This document shows, piece after piece, positions 31,538-38,381 of a stretch of DNA of 42,972 nt. Position numbers and translations under genes: made by a program. The stretch spans positions 1 to 42,972 of the IMG/VR virus record IMGVR_UViG_3300020215_000085, one strand, 5' to 3'. The first letter of the stretch is position 1; every line of letters begins with the position of its first letter. The notes under the pieces were generated by a model. That model did not search any database. It saw only the letters and a program-made list of their open reading frames with translations, and was not told where the DNA came from. This DNA is from a virus.

Positions 31538-31538
31538 C

Positions 31539-31754
31539 ATGAAGCACCACACGGTCACGCACCTTTACATCAACGGCCCGCGCGGCCCCGAAACGATCGT
31601 TCGCATCGCTCAGGGCAGCGGGGCGAAGGCAACACTCACCTGCGATGTCTGCGGCGCGACGACGGTGGTGAAGCTCCCCGGCGGTCGCGTCGACCTGCAA
31701 GGGCTCGCGCGGCTCGAGGCGGGCGTGCAGCGACTCCACCAAGGCGACGCCTGA
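31539..31754 (+). CDS. Small protein with one CxxC knuckle (71 residues)
   Basis: The ATG follows the 18-bp repeat. A strand-rich protein (TVTHLYINGPRGPETIVRI) with a CDVCG knuckle near residue 35 and a helical end (LQGLARLEAGVQRLH). A single knuckle would need a partner to bind zinc. Unknown function. Confidence 0.62.
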   Translation: MKHHTVTHLYINGPRGPETIVRIAQGSGAKATLTCDVCGATTVVKLPGGRVDLQGLARLEAGVQRLHQGDA

Positions 31755-31772
31755 GCACCCCCAGAGAAGCAC
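31755..31772 (+). repeat. 18-bp direct repeat, copy 2 (start-associated)
   Basis: Identical to 31520-31537. It lies one base after a TGA stop and six bases before ATG 31779, so each copy marks the boundary in front of a small gene. Confidence 0.8.
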
Positions 31773-31778
31773 AGAAGC

Positions 31779-31961
31779 ATGGCAAAGCGACTACGACCGA
31801 CACACCCCGAGGTGAAGTTTTCGCGGCCGGAGATACGGACGCTGATGGAGGCGGTCCAAACCGCGATGGTCGCGTGGGAAGACGCGAGCGGGGTGGTCGA
31901 GCACGCCCGCCTCAGCCGCCTTCACCAGAAGCTCAACGCCCTCCTGCACAAGCCACGGTGA
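31779..31961 (+). CDS. Small helical protein (60 residues)
   Basis: Basic N terminus (MAKRLRPTHPEVKF) followed by a helical hairpin (LMEAVQTAMVAWEDA, HARLSRLHQKLNALL). It follows the second 18-bp repeat. No known family. Confidence 0.58.
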   Translation: MAKRLRPTHPEVKFSRPEIRTLMEAVQTAMVAWEDASGVVEHARLSRLHQKLNALLHKPR

Positions 31962-31969
31962 GGGAAAGG

Positions 31970-32194
31970 ATGCCGCGACAGCGACTCTCCGAGAAGGTGG
32001 CCGAACTCGAGACGCGCTTGTGGGGCGTGGAGCAGGTCCAGCAGGAGCACATGCAACACATCCCCGACCTGGCGCTCACCCTGGCCGAAATCCGCACTCG
32101 TCTCGCGCAATGCGAAAGCTCCATTACCGGAATGCAGCAAGTAGTGGACGCCTTGGTAAGAACCCTACGCGCGTCTACGACCAACGGAGCCTGA
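31970..32194 (+). CDS. Small coiled-coil protein before the integrase
   Basis: 74 residues, start ATG 31970 with a GAGGG upstream (GTG 31958, overlapping the previous stop, is possible). Nearly all one amphipathic coiled coil (LSEKVAELETRLWGVEQVQ, LAEIRTRLAQCESSI). It ends the early chain. Function unknown. Confidence 0.58.
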   Translation: MPRQRLSEKVAELETRLWGVEQVQQEHMQHIPDLALTLAEIRTRLAQCESSITGMQQVVDALVRTLRASTTNGA

Positions 32195-32348
32195 ACAAGT
32201 GATCTCCGTTACCGGTAACTTGCACCGAAACCGCTCGTGCGTTCAGGCATTTAGACAGCGTCAATCCCATGACGGTGGTCGTATTTCGACTACGATGCGC
32301 CGGGGTTGAAATGAGGGGTTCTGTGTATAGCGGCGCTGGGTAGACGGT
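32195..32348 (+). promoter_or_regulatory. Intergenic region before the integrase with palindromes
   Basis: 154 bases without a gene. It holds the perfect 12-base palindrome GTTACCGGTAAC (32208-32219) and the inverted pair TCGTA (32279-32283) / TACGA (32291-32295). TACGAT at 32291-32296 could be a -10 box, but no good -35 box is at the right distance. Candidate binding or recombination-accessory sites for integrase control; nothing is proven. Confidence 0.35.
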
Positions 32349-33425
32349 TTGCGCGTCGAAATCGACGGGATGGTGCTGGAAGGCCCTCCCGAGGAGGTGT
32401 TGCCGATGGTGCGCGCCCTGCGGGGCGAGGCGCCAGCGCTGACCGCGAGGCCCGTGTATGCGGCCCCCGCCAAGACCGTGCGCGAGCTCTGGAAGGACTA
32501 CGCAGTCTACGCCGAGTCGCGGATCAAGAGCTTCAAGCACCACCGAAAGCAGGTCGAGGGGAGCGTGGTGGCGTGGTTCGGGGACAAGGCGTGGAACACG
32601 ATCGACCAGGCGATGGTGGACGCGTACATCGCGAAGCGGGCCGAGGATCCGGGGCAGCGAGAGGGGCAGAAGACGTCGCCCAGTACCCGAAGGCGTGAGC
32701 TGACGTGGCTCGCTTCGATGTTCACATGGGCCTTGCGCCGCAAGCTCATCGACCGGCACCCCACGCGAGGGCTCGAGCGGGAGAGCATCAAGGACTGCAA
32801 GCGCAAGTGCTACCTGGATGAGCCGACCTTCGAGCGGCTGGTCGCTGCGGCTCCGTGCGAGATAGCCGCCGACATGTTCCGGGTCTGGTTCTGGGAGGGG
32901 TGCAGGCGCGACGAGATCCGCTTGCTCCGAAAGTCCGAGGTGAACCACGAAGCGAAGATGCTCTTGCTACACGGCAGCCGCATCAAGAACGGCCAGGACA
33001 AGGTGATACCCCTGGCGGACGTGTCGTACGAGATCATCCGTCGCTGGTCGGAGGTGTCGCGGGGTGACTACGTCTTCGGGAATCCGAGGAACCACACCGT
33101 CCCGGTGCCGCCGACGACGCTCGGCTACTGGTTCCGCCGGGCGCGCAGCAAGAGCGGGGTGAAGGGGCTCGGCGGGCGTCCCGAGGAAGTCATCGTGCTG
33201 CACGGCCTTCGCCGCTCGTTCGCTACCGGCATGGCCGCAGTCTCGGCGCCGCTGCAACTAGTCCAGCAGGGCGGCGGCTGGAACGATCCCGAGATGGCGA
33301 AGCAATACACCCAACTCCACGGCGAGACGCTAGAGACCCTGCGCGACTTCAAGAACCTGCGCGTAGGTGCGAAGAAGGCGCGCGAAGAGAACGTATCGGC
33401 GCGCACGAAATCTCGACGCGTGTAG
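32349..33425 (+). CDS. int: Tyrosine-type site-specific integrase
   Basis: Up to 358 residues. The catalytic set is present: Arg186 in EGCRRDEIRLL, Lys213 in SRIKNGQDK, His285-x-x-Arg288 in VLHGLRRSFATGM, Trp311 (in place of the second His) in GGGWNDPEM, and nucleophile Tyr320 in AKQYTQL. An N-terminal SAM-like core-binding domain is at about residues 42-140. The enzyme inserts and excises the phage genome at attachment sites, showing a temperate origin. The start is uncertain: TTG 32349 gives the full length, ATG 32370 is 7 codons later; neither has a good SD. Confidence 0.9.
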   Translation: MRVEIDGMVLEGPPEEVLPMVRALRGEAPALTARPVYAAPAKTVRELWKDYAVYAESRIKSFKHHRKQVEGSVVAWFGDKAWNTIDQAMVDAYIAKRAEDPGQREGQKTSPSTRRRELTWLASMFTWALRRKLIDRHPTRGLERESIKDCKRKCYLDEPTFERLVAAAPCEIAADMFRVWFWEGCRRDEIRLLRKSEVNHEAKMLLLHGSRIKNGQDKVIPLADVSYEIIRRWSEVSRGDYVFGNPRNHTVPVPPTTLGYWFRRARSKSGVKGLGGRPEEVIVLHGLRRSFATGMAAVSAPLQLVQQGGGWNDPEMAKQYTQLHGETLETLRDFKNLRVGAKKAREENVSARTKSRRV

Positions 33426-33482
33426 GCACGGCGCCCACCACAACTTTTTCTTCGATGCAAGTGGAAAAAGATTGCGCCGTGC
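33426..33482 (+). terminator. Long imperfect stem-loop right after the integrase stop
   Basis: GCACGGCGC (33426-33434) is the exact inverted partner of GCGCCGTGC (33474-33482). Inside it CTTTTTC (33444-33450) pairs with GAAAAAG (33464-33470). Together they give a two-part stem starting at the base after the integrase TAG. With T- and A-runs in the arms it could work as a terminator for either strand, or be part of the attachment region. Confidence 0.55.
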
Positions 33483-33506
33483 GCTCAGGGTCCTTACAGT
33501 CACAGC

Positions 33507-33632
33507 GCTGGCTATGAGGTCGACCCCGCATTTCTCACCTGGAAGGGCGCCCCGCCGCTCCCGTTTCCTCGGGGTCTCTCGCCATAGCCAGCACTACGTC
33601 GAGCCGCTGCGGGGTTCCCTTCGAGGTGAGAA
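33507..33632. ncRNA. Interleaved inverted repeats, candidate structured RNA or attP-type DNA
   Basis: Arm A: GCTGGCTATG (33507-33516) pairs with CATAGCCAGC (33583-33592), continued inward by ACCCCG (33523-33528) and CGGGGT (33570-33575). Arm B: 24 bases at 33532-33555 (beginning TTCTCACCT) pair with 33609-33632 (ending AGGTGAGAA) with three mismatches. The order A-B-A'-B' is that of a pseudoknot. No convincing protein is coded here. It could be a structured RNA, a protein-binding DNA cluster, or the phage attachment site. All three are inference; the repeats themselves are plain in the sequence. Confidence 0.45.
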
Positions 33633-33653
33633 GTCGCGCAGGAGAAACGCTCC

Positions 33654-34037
33654 ATGAGCAGCATTCGCCGTACTCCCAGGAGTTCGCGCGAACCTCGCTC
33701 CACACCTTGCGTGTCGCCCAATCCTGGGCACACGCACATCGGGTGTGGCGAAGTTCGCCGAAACGAGAGTTCAGCCCCGTCCCGGGGTCACCGTAGCAGA
33801 AGCGCCGACAGGTCGGTAACTGCCCACCCGTTCATCGGGACCTTCACGGTATCTATCCCGTCTGATGGGGTGGATCTCCCCGGCCTGCTGCGGGGGGTGG
33901 AGGGGGTGCTCATCGCTGAGGCGCTGGCGCGCACCGATGGCAACCGGACCCACGCGGCCCGCCTGCTGGGGCTCAAGCGCACGGCGCTGATCGAGAAGCT
34001 GAAGCGCCATCCCCGGCTCGCTGAGGTGCAGTCGTGA
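33654..34037 (+). CDS. Fis-type helix-turn-helix regulator
   Basis: 127 residues; GGAG lies 9 bases before the ATG. The first 60 residues are Arg/Ser-rich and look disordered. The C-terminal 55 hold VDLPGLLRGVEGVLIAEALA and NRTHAARLLGLKRTALIEK, the four-helix Fis/NtrC C-terminal DNA-binding unit. Fis domains bend DNA and assist recombination and transcription control. Placement next to the integrase and the structured region suggests a role in one or the other. The N-terminal half may not be translated. Confidence 0.72.
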   Translation: MSSIRRTPRSSREPRSTPCVSPNPGHTHIGCGEVRRNESSAPSRGHRSRSADRSVTAHPFIGTFTVSIPSDGVDLPGLLRGVEGVLIAEALARTDGNRTHAARLLGLKRTALIEKLKRHPRLAEVQS

Positions 34038-34228
34038 GGCTCGCCGCCAAGCCCGCGAGCCGCAAGCGCGGCCCAAGACCCAATCCAATGGCCCTTGCGC
34101 TGGCGAAGGCCTTCTTCGCAGTAGAGCGCAGGCGGAAGCTGTTCGTCGCCACGCTGGTGAGCCAGGGGTTCACCGAGGCGCGGGCGATTGAACTGTGGTC
34201 GAGGGTTGAGGACAGGGGGCGGGCGTGA
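34034..34228 (+). CDS. Small basic protein (64 residues)
   Basis: GTG overlaps the preceding stop. A basic N terminus (KPASRKRGPRPNP) and two helices (LALAKAFFAVERRRKLFV, GFTEARAIELWSRVE). The second could be a small HTH-like unit, but that is not clear. Unknown function. Confidence 0.55.
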   Translation: MRLAAKPASRKRGPRPNPMALALAKAFFAVERRRKLFVATLVSQGFTEARAIELWSRVEDRGRA

Positions 34229-34569
34229 TGCGCGCGTCGGAGATTCTGATGCGGGCGCGGGCGCGGATCGAGACTCCGGCCCAATGGGCAAAGGGCTGGT
34301 TCGCGTGGACGCGTAACGGCGACCGGGTCACGTCGTCAGACCCGCGCGCCGTCTCCTGGTGCGCCGTCGGGGCAATGCACACCGTGGGAGATCGCCCCGA
34401 GGTTCGCGCCAGCGACTACCTCCCCGCGCGCAGCCTTCTCGACGACGCCGCAGACGCCCTGGCTGGCGTCGACATCGTCGAATTGAACGACGCCGCCGAC
34501 CACGCGACGGTGCTGGAGGCCTACGACATCGCCGCTTCGATGGCCCTCTCCGACGAGGCCGCGGAATGA
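34228..34569 (+). CDS. DUF6197-like protein
   Basis: 113 residues from ATG 34228 (GTG 34225 adds one). The layout fits the DUF6197 pattern common in phages and actinobacteria: a helical start, WAKGWFAWTRNGDRV, SSDPRAVSWCAVGAMHT with the central W-C-A-x-G-A, and a helical DAADHATVLEAYDIAA end. The family's role is unknown. It is coupled to both neighbours. Confidence 0.6.
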   Translation: MRASEILMRARARIETPAQWAKGWFAWTRNGDRVTSSDPRAVSWCAVGAMHTVGDRPEVRASDYLPARSLLDDAADALAGVDIVELNDAADHATVLEAYDIAASMALSDEAAE

Positions 34570-34721
34570 CCCCCGACTCCTTCGCTGACCGCCAGGTGCG
34601 CCTGGCTGTGGCGATGACCTTCAACTACTGGAAGCGCAAGTGGCGGCCCACCAAGGAAGCGCGCTTGGGCAAAATCCGCGCTGTACACGAGGCCAAGAAG
34701 CGGCGGGAGGCGGGCAAGTGA
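34566..34721 (+). CDS. Small basic protein (51 residues)
   Basis: ATG overlaps the previous stop. Helical and basic (RQVRLAVAMTFNYWKRKWR, IRAVHEAKKRREAGK), so nucleic acid binding is possible. Not recognised. Confidence 0.5.
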   Translation: MTPDSFADRQVRLAVAMTFNYWKRKWRPTKEARLGKIRAVHEAKKRREAGK

Positions 34722-34924
34722 CCTTCCCCGGCCGCTGGCAAACCCTCCTCGAGCACGAGGACAGCGAGGGGATGAAAGTGAAGGTCTACGCCTTCCCCGA
34801 CGGGATGGCGCTCATCTCCCTGGAGTGGACGCAGGAGTACGTGAACGCGGATTCCCAGTGCTTCATCAAGTCCACGCTGGTGCCCCTGGAGAAGCTGAGG
34901 GAAGCGGTGGGGGTGAAGCCGTGA
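34718..34924 (+). CDS. Small beta-rich protein (68 residues)
   Basis: GTG overlapping the preceding stop (GTGA). Strands predominate (GMKVKVYAFPDGMALISLEW), and it ends in KSTLVPLEKLREAVG. It is coupled to the HTH gene that follows. Unknown. Confidence 0.55.
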   Translation: MTFPGRWQTLLEHEDSEGMKVKVYAFPDGMALISLEWTQEYVNADSQCFIKSTLVPLEKLREAVGVKP

Positions 34925-35226
34925 GCGCCCCGCTGACGCTGGACCAGGCCGCCTCGGTCGTTGAGCTTGCCAACCAAGGCAAGACCTCGACGGAGATAGC
35001 CGAGCTACTGGGAGTCACTCGGTGGACGGTAATGGGGCGCCTCAAGATGGCGAGGCGCGTGGGGCTCATCGTGGCAGAGCGGCGCAAGGGACGCCCGCCG
35101 GAGTCCATGGAGTACGCCGAGGTTGAGGGAGCACCCCTGCCTCGTTGTAAGTGCGGACTGCTGCTGCCCTGTGAAGGGTGTTTGCCGGATGTCTCGTGGT
35201 TTGCCTCCAGAAGGCACGGGGAGTAG
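34921..35226 (+). CDS. Small helix-turn-helix protein with C-terminal Cys pair
   Basis: 101 residues from GTG 34921. LDQAASVVELANQGKTSTEI and AELLGVTRWTVMGRLKMAR form a sigma-region-4/Trp-repressor-like HTH. The end has RCKCGLLLPCEGC, a CxC...CxxC set that may bind zinc. Probably a transcription regulator of this small-gene chain. Confidence 0.65.
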   Translation: MSAPLTLDQAASVVELANQGKTSTEIAELLGVTRWTVMGRLKMARRVGLIVAERRKGRPPESMEYAEVEGAPLPRCKCGLLLPCEGCLPDVSWFASRRHGE

Positions 35227-35230
35227 TCGC

Positions 35231-35857
35231 ATGCCAACGCCTCGACGCCACAACCTCCACGGCCTCTGCGCCTTTTGCGGCAAGGCCTTTTCTCGCTACG
35301 TAAACGCCGCCCGGAGAGAGCGCGAGCCCTGCCGGTTCTGCTCCGTCAGGTGCGGCGCGCGGGCAAGGTACCACGCGCGAATGGGCGGTCTGTCCGTCAC
35401 GCACCCGACGGAGTTTCAGGTTTGGCATCACATGCATGCTCGGTGTCGCGCTACCAGCGGCAAGGAGTACAAGTATTGGGCCTCGCGTGGGATCCGCGTA
35501 TGTGAGCGGTGGGCGTCGTTGGCGAATTTCATTGCCGACATGGGGCGACGCCCGCCCGGTACGTCGATCGACCGCATTGACCCGAACGGCAATTACGAGC
35601 CGGGTAACTGCCGATGGGCGACGCACAGGGAACAGTCCCTAAACCTGCGATCGACCACCAAGATACGGCTGAGCGGCGTAACGATGTCTCTGCACGAAGC
35701 GTGCGCTGCGCTCAGGGTCAGCTACGCCGGAGCGCGGTCGCGGCTGAGACGTGGTTTTGGCATTTACGCGCTGTACGCGGCGCCGGGGAAGGCGGGCGCT
35801 CTCCGGCGAAACCCCATCGAGTATTACGCCCGCCGGCAATCCAGGGACGCGGAGTAG
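35231..35857 (+). CDS. HNH endonuclease with N-terminal zinc finger
   Basis: 208 residues; ATG 35231 is 4 bases after the preceding stop. CAFCGKAF and CRFCSVRC form a zinc finger. Then YKYWASRGIRVCERWASLAN, FIADMGRRPPGT and SIDRIDPNGNYEPGNCRW are the phage-type HNH nuclease core (SIDRID with the active-site residues). A C-terminal LHEACAALRVSYAGARSRLR looks like a DNA-binding helix-turn-helix. This order is typical of free-standing homing endonucleases carried by phages. Its removal would not be expected to break the surrounding operon. Confidence 0.82.
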   Translation: MPTPRRHNLHGLCAFCGKAFSRYVNAARREREPCRFCSVRCGARARYHARMGGLSVTHPTEFQVWHHMHARCRATSGKEYKYWASRGIRVCERWASLANFIADMGRRPPGTSIDRIDPNGNYEPGNCRWATHREQSLNLRSTTKIRLSGVTMSLHEACAALRVSYAGARSRLRRGFGIYALYAAPGKAGALRRNPIEYYARRQSRDAE

Positions 35858-35862
35858 CGGGG

Positions 35863-36189
35863 ATGAAGCACGAAGAGAAGTTGGAATTGGTGCGCGCGGA
35901 GTCGGAGCTGCGGCCGGGGATGATTGTGGTGGTGAAGCCGTGCCTCGACTGCGCGCAAACCCATCGGGCAATGCTGCTCAGCCGTCGGACGAAGAAGACC
36001 GTCACCAAGAACACGGGCACGGTGTCTTTTGTGTCGTGGAAGTGCGCTCCGCGCCCGCAGTGCGAGGACCGCGATTACTACTGGGCGTTCGACGTAACCA
36101 TCGACCAGGGCCGCCTCTACCGCGTAATCGATGGCCTGGAGAGGGGCGCGGAGACCACGAAGGACCGGGAGATGGAGAGGGTGAGGTAA
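35863..36189 (+). CDS. Protein of unknown function (108 residues)
   Basis: ATG 35863 with GGGG upstream. Acidic helical start (MKHEEKLELVRAESEL), then a strand-rich middle with CLDCAQTHRAMLL, SFVSWKCAPRPQCED and YYWAFDVTIDQGRLYRV; four cysteines could bind a metal. Family not recognised. Confidence 0.55.
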   Translation: MKHEEKLELVRAESELRPGMIVVVKPCLDCAQTHRAMLLSRRTKKTVTKNTGTVSFVSWKCAPRPQCEDRDYYWAFDVTIDQGRLYRVIDGLERGAETTKDREMERVR

Positions 36190-36407
36190 TGCCCGGTCAA
36201 CGCACCAAGCAGCCAAGGCTCGCCCTCAGCCTCACCCACGCAGAGGCACGAGACCTTCGCGCCTACGCAGCGGGCATCGAGCGGACGACGTCGTGGGTGA
36301 TCCGCAGACTGCTGCGGGACGCGGGAATTACAGCCGCCCCTGGGGGTAAAGCTTCCTCCCAGAAGACGCCGGGGGCGGCGCTTTTGACGAAGCACGGGGA
36401 CGCGTAA
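36189..36407 (+). CDS. Ribbon-helix-helix-like DNA-binding protein
   Basis: 72 residues, start overlapping the previous stop (TAATG). A strand LALSLTHAEARDLRAYA followed by TSWVIRRLLRDAGI has the strand-helix-helix form of small CopG-type repressors, after a basic start (MPGQRTKQPR). Likely DNA-binding; target unknown. Confidence 0.55.
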   Translation: MPGQRTKQPRLALSLTHAEARDLRAYAAGIERTTSWVIRRLLRDAGITAAPGGKASSQKTPGAALLTKHGDA

Positions 36408-36409
36408 GC

Positions 36410-37324
36410 GTGGCTGGCGAAGTCTCCGCGTACATGAACTTCTACCCGCGTGACTACCTCGCGGGCGTTGCGCACATGGGGCCAGAGGACAGGGGCAATT
36501 ACTCCACGCTGCTATTTGCGATGTGGGACCGGGGCGGTTGGCTGGTGCTCGACGCCGACGCATTGGCTCGCCTTTGCGGCACTTCACGTAAGGCGTTTGA
36601 CGCCAGTTGGCAACGCATCAAAGAGAAGTTTCGCGTAAATCCGGACGTCGGAACGTTCACTCATGATCGCTTGCAAGAGGAGTGGCGGAAGGCCACTGAG
36701 CGCAGGCGCAGGGCGACCGACAACGGCACCCGCGGCGGTCGGCCAAAGTCTCCAAAGCCGCAGGAACAAGCCAACTTGGATAACCTACAGGTTATTTCTG
36801 GGTTACCCAAACAGGAACCCAAACGAAAGCTAGACATACAGGTCCCTGGGTTCAGTTTGGCTAACCCAGGGGAAAGCTCTTCATCTGCCATCTGCCAAGG
36901 TCAGAGGTCAGATTCCGGTAGCTTCGCTACCGGCGCGAAGCCTTCGCGCACGAAGCCCCCGCAGGACAAGCGGGTGGGTGAGATTTACGGCCTGTTCCGC
37001 CCGCGGTGGCGCGCGATGTACGGCGACGGATGGGCGCCTGAGCCGGGACTGTCCAACAACGTGACCCAAATGCTCGCGGCGTTGGACCAAGCATCCCCCG
37101 TCGAAACTGCGGAAATCGACGAATGGCTGGCGCGCTTCTTCGCCGACAGCGACCAGTTTCTCGTCGACGCGCGGCATTCGCTGCGCCTCTTTTGCGCGAG
37201 TTTCAACAAGTGGCGAGTAGAGCCCGGGGCCATCGTTCGGCGCGGTGGCGGACTGAGCGAGAGAGACAAGCGCAATGCCGAGGCGCTGGCGGCATTCGGC
37301 CGATCACTGGGGGTGGCAAAGTGA
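36410..37324 (+). CDS. DUF1376-type replication initiator
   Basis: 304 residues from GTG 36410. The N-terminal 70 residues match the DUF1376 winged-helix pattern (MNFYPRDYLAGVAHM, GNYSTLLFAMWDRGGWL, DADALARLCGTSRKAFD). A variable, low-complexity linker (about residues 105-185) is encoded by DNA full of palindromes, and a folded C-terminal part follows (GEIYGLFRPRWRAMYGDGW). As in lambda O, such proteins bind an origin inside their own gene and recruit the replication machinery. A P-like gene follows with overlapping stop/start. Its role as initiator is well supported by family and place. Confidence 0.72.
   Translation: MAGEVSAYMNFYPRDYLAGVAHMGPEDRGNYSTLLFAMWDRGGWLVLDADALARLCGTSRKAFDASWQRIKEKFRVNPDVGTFTHDRLQEEWRKATERRRRATDNGTRGGRPKSPKPQEQANLDNLQVISGLPKQEPKRKLDIQVPGFSLANPGESSSSAICQGQRSDSGSFATGAKPSRTKPPQDKRVGEIYGLFRPRWRAMYGDGWAPEPGLSNNVTQMLAALDQASPVETAEIDEWLARFFADSDQFLVDARHSLRLFCASFNKWRVEPGAIVRRGGGLSERDKRNAEALAAFGRSLGVAK
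36780..36949 (+). other. Candidate replication origin inside the initiator gene
   Basis: Within the linker-coding part lie ATAACCTACAGGTTAT (36780-36795), the palindrome TGGGTTACCCA (36799-36809), an AACCCA (36816-36821), and CCCTGGGTT (36844-36852) facing AACCCAGGG (36863-36871). Two back-to-back stem-loops follow: CCGGTAGC-TTC-GCTACCGG (36915-36933) and GCGCGAAG-C-CTTCGCGC (36933-36949). The shared core TGGGTT/AACCCA looks iteron-like, and 36775-36865 is visibly richer in A and T than the surroundings. Confidence 0.55.
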
Positions 37325-37971
37325 ACGAGACGACGGACTACGGAAGATTTGCGATGGCGCTTGGCACGATGGCGGCGCTGTTCAGGTTTGACGTCGGCGC
37401 GGCAGTCCCTGCGTACATGCAGGGGTGCCGCAGCTTGACCATCGACGAATTCGAGGCCGCCTGCGCATTAGCCACCGAGAAGCTCGAGCACATGCCCGTC
37501 CCCGCGCAGCTCTTGAAACTCGCCCGTGACGCCCGCGCCAAGGCCGATGGGAGAATCCAGATCGGCCAGGGCGAATGGGTGGCGGACCCCTGGAAGCAAA
37601 GGCCTCGCGCGCAGCTCCCCGGCAACGTCGCCAAACGCATGGCGCCCCCGGTCCCGACCTACGCCGAGTGCATCGGCTCGTGCCAACAGAACATCGACGA
37701 AGCGACGGAGCGAGCGAGGAACGCGCCCGACACCGACGACGGGCGCATGGTCCGCCGCGAAGCCCTCAACGCCATGAAGCACTGGAGGGAGATGCGGGTG
37801 TGGTACGAGGGGCAGGCCAAGGCGGGCCGTGGCGAGGAGAGAATCGCCATTGGCAGCTTCGTACCACCCGAGGCGCAAACGCCTCCCCAGCAGCCTCCCG
37901 TTGCGCCTGAGCCCCATTGGAGCGAGGGGCGAGAGGTGGGGGCTGACGATCTCGAGGAAGCACCGTTTTAG
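37321..37971 (+). CDS. Putative helicase loader / replication protein (lambda P-like position)
   Basis: 216 residues, GTG overlapping the initiator stop. Helical N-terminal half (MALGTMAALFRFDVGAAVP, ITIDEF-like LTIDEFEAACALATEKLE, MPVPAQLLKLARDA) of the kind found in phage replication P proteins, then a basic middle, and an acidic tail DDLEEAPF that resembles the hydrophobic-acidic tip of SSB proteins. Position after a DUF1376 initiator suggests a helicase loader. Sequence support is moderate. Confidence 0.55.
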   Translation: MNETTDYGRFAMALGTMAALFRFDVGAAVPAYMQGCRSLTIDEFEAACALATEKLEHMPVPAQLLKLARDARAKADGRIQIGQGEWVADPWKQRPRAQLPGNVAKRMAPPVPTYAECIGSCQQNIDEATERARNAPDTDDGRMVRREALNAMKHWREMRVWYEGQAKAGRGEERIAIGSFVPPEAQTPPQQPPVAPEPHWSEGREVGADDLEEAPF

Positions 37972-37985
37972 CGAAAGGGAGACCA

Positions 37986-38312
37986 ATGCTCAGAGGCGAC
38001 GTAAAGGGCGAAGTGATCAGCAGCGAGACCAACCCCAAGGGCAACGCCCATATCGTGGTGCTAAAGGAGGACAAGGGGCGATACGTGAACCACTTGGCGG
38101 TGGAATTCTTCGGGAAGACGCTGGAGGCGGGACAGACGATCCAGGTCGGCGACGTCGTGAGGGTGTCGGGGTTTGTGGCGTCGAGGGAGTGGCAGGGGCG
38201 CTGGTTCACGGCCTTCAAGGCGATGAGCGCGACCGTTGTGGGCGGCAAGGTGAAGCACACGAAGCCCGCCCCCAGTGAGAGCGACGACCCTGCGGATGAT
38301 GTGGAGTTTTAA
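37986..38312 (+). CDS. Single-strand DNA-binding (OB-fold, DUF3127-like) protein
   Basis: 108 residues; GGGAGA upstream. The beta-barrel layout GDVKGEVISSETNPKGNAHI, NHLAVEFFGKTLE, VGDVVRVSGFVASREWQGRW, FTAFKAMSATVV resembles the DUF3127/OB-fold group of phage SSB proteins. The C terminus DDPADDVEF has the acidic, Phe-ended form of SSB tips that recruit partners. It would protect single-stranded DNA during replication and may work with the RecT protein. Fits the replication block. Confidence 0.72.
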   Translation: MLRGDVKGEVISSETNPKGNAHIVVLKEDKGRYVNHLAVEFFGKTLEAGQTIQVGDVVRVSGFVASREWQGRWFTAFKAMSATVVGGKVKHTKPAPSESDDPADDVEF

Positions 38313-38381
38313 GCGGTGTACGGCGACGACTGGGACCTAGCGAGGCTCGAGGTAGCAGCACAGCAGCAGGAGGCGACGAGC

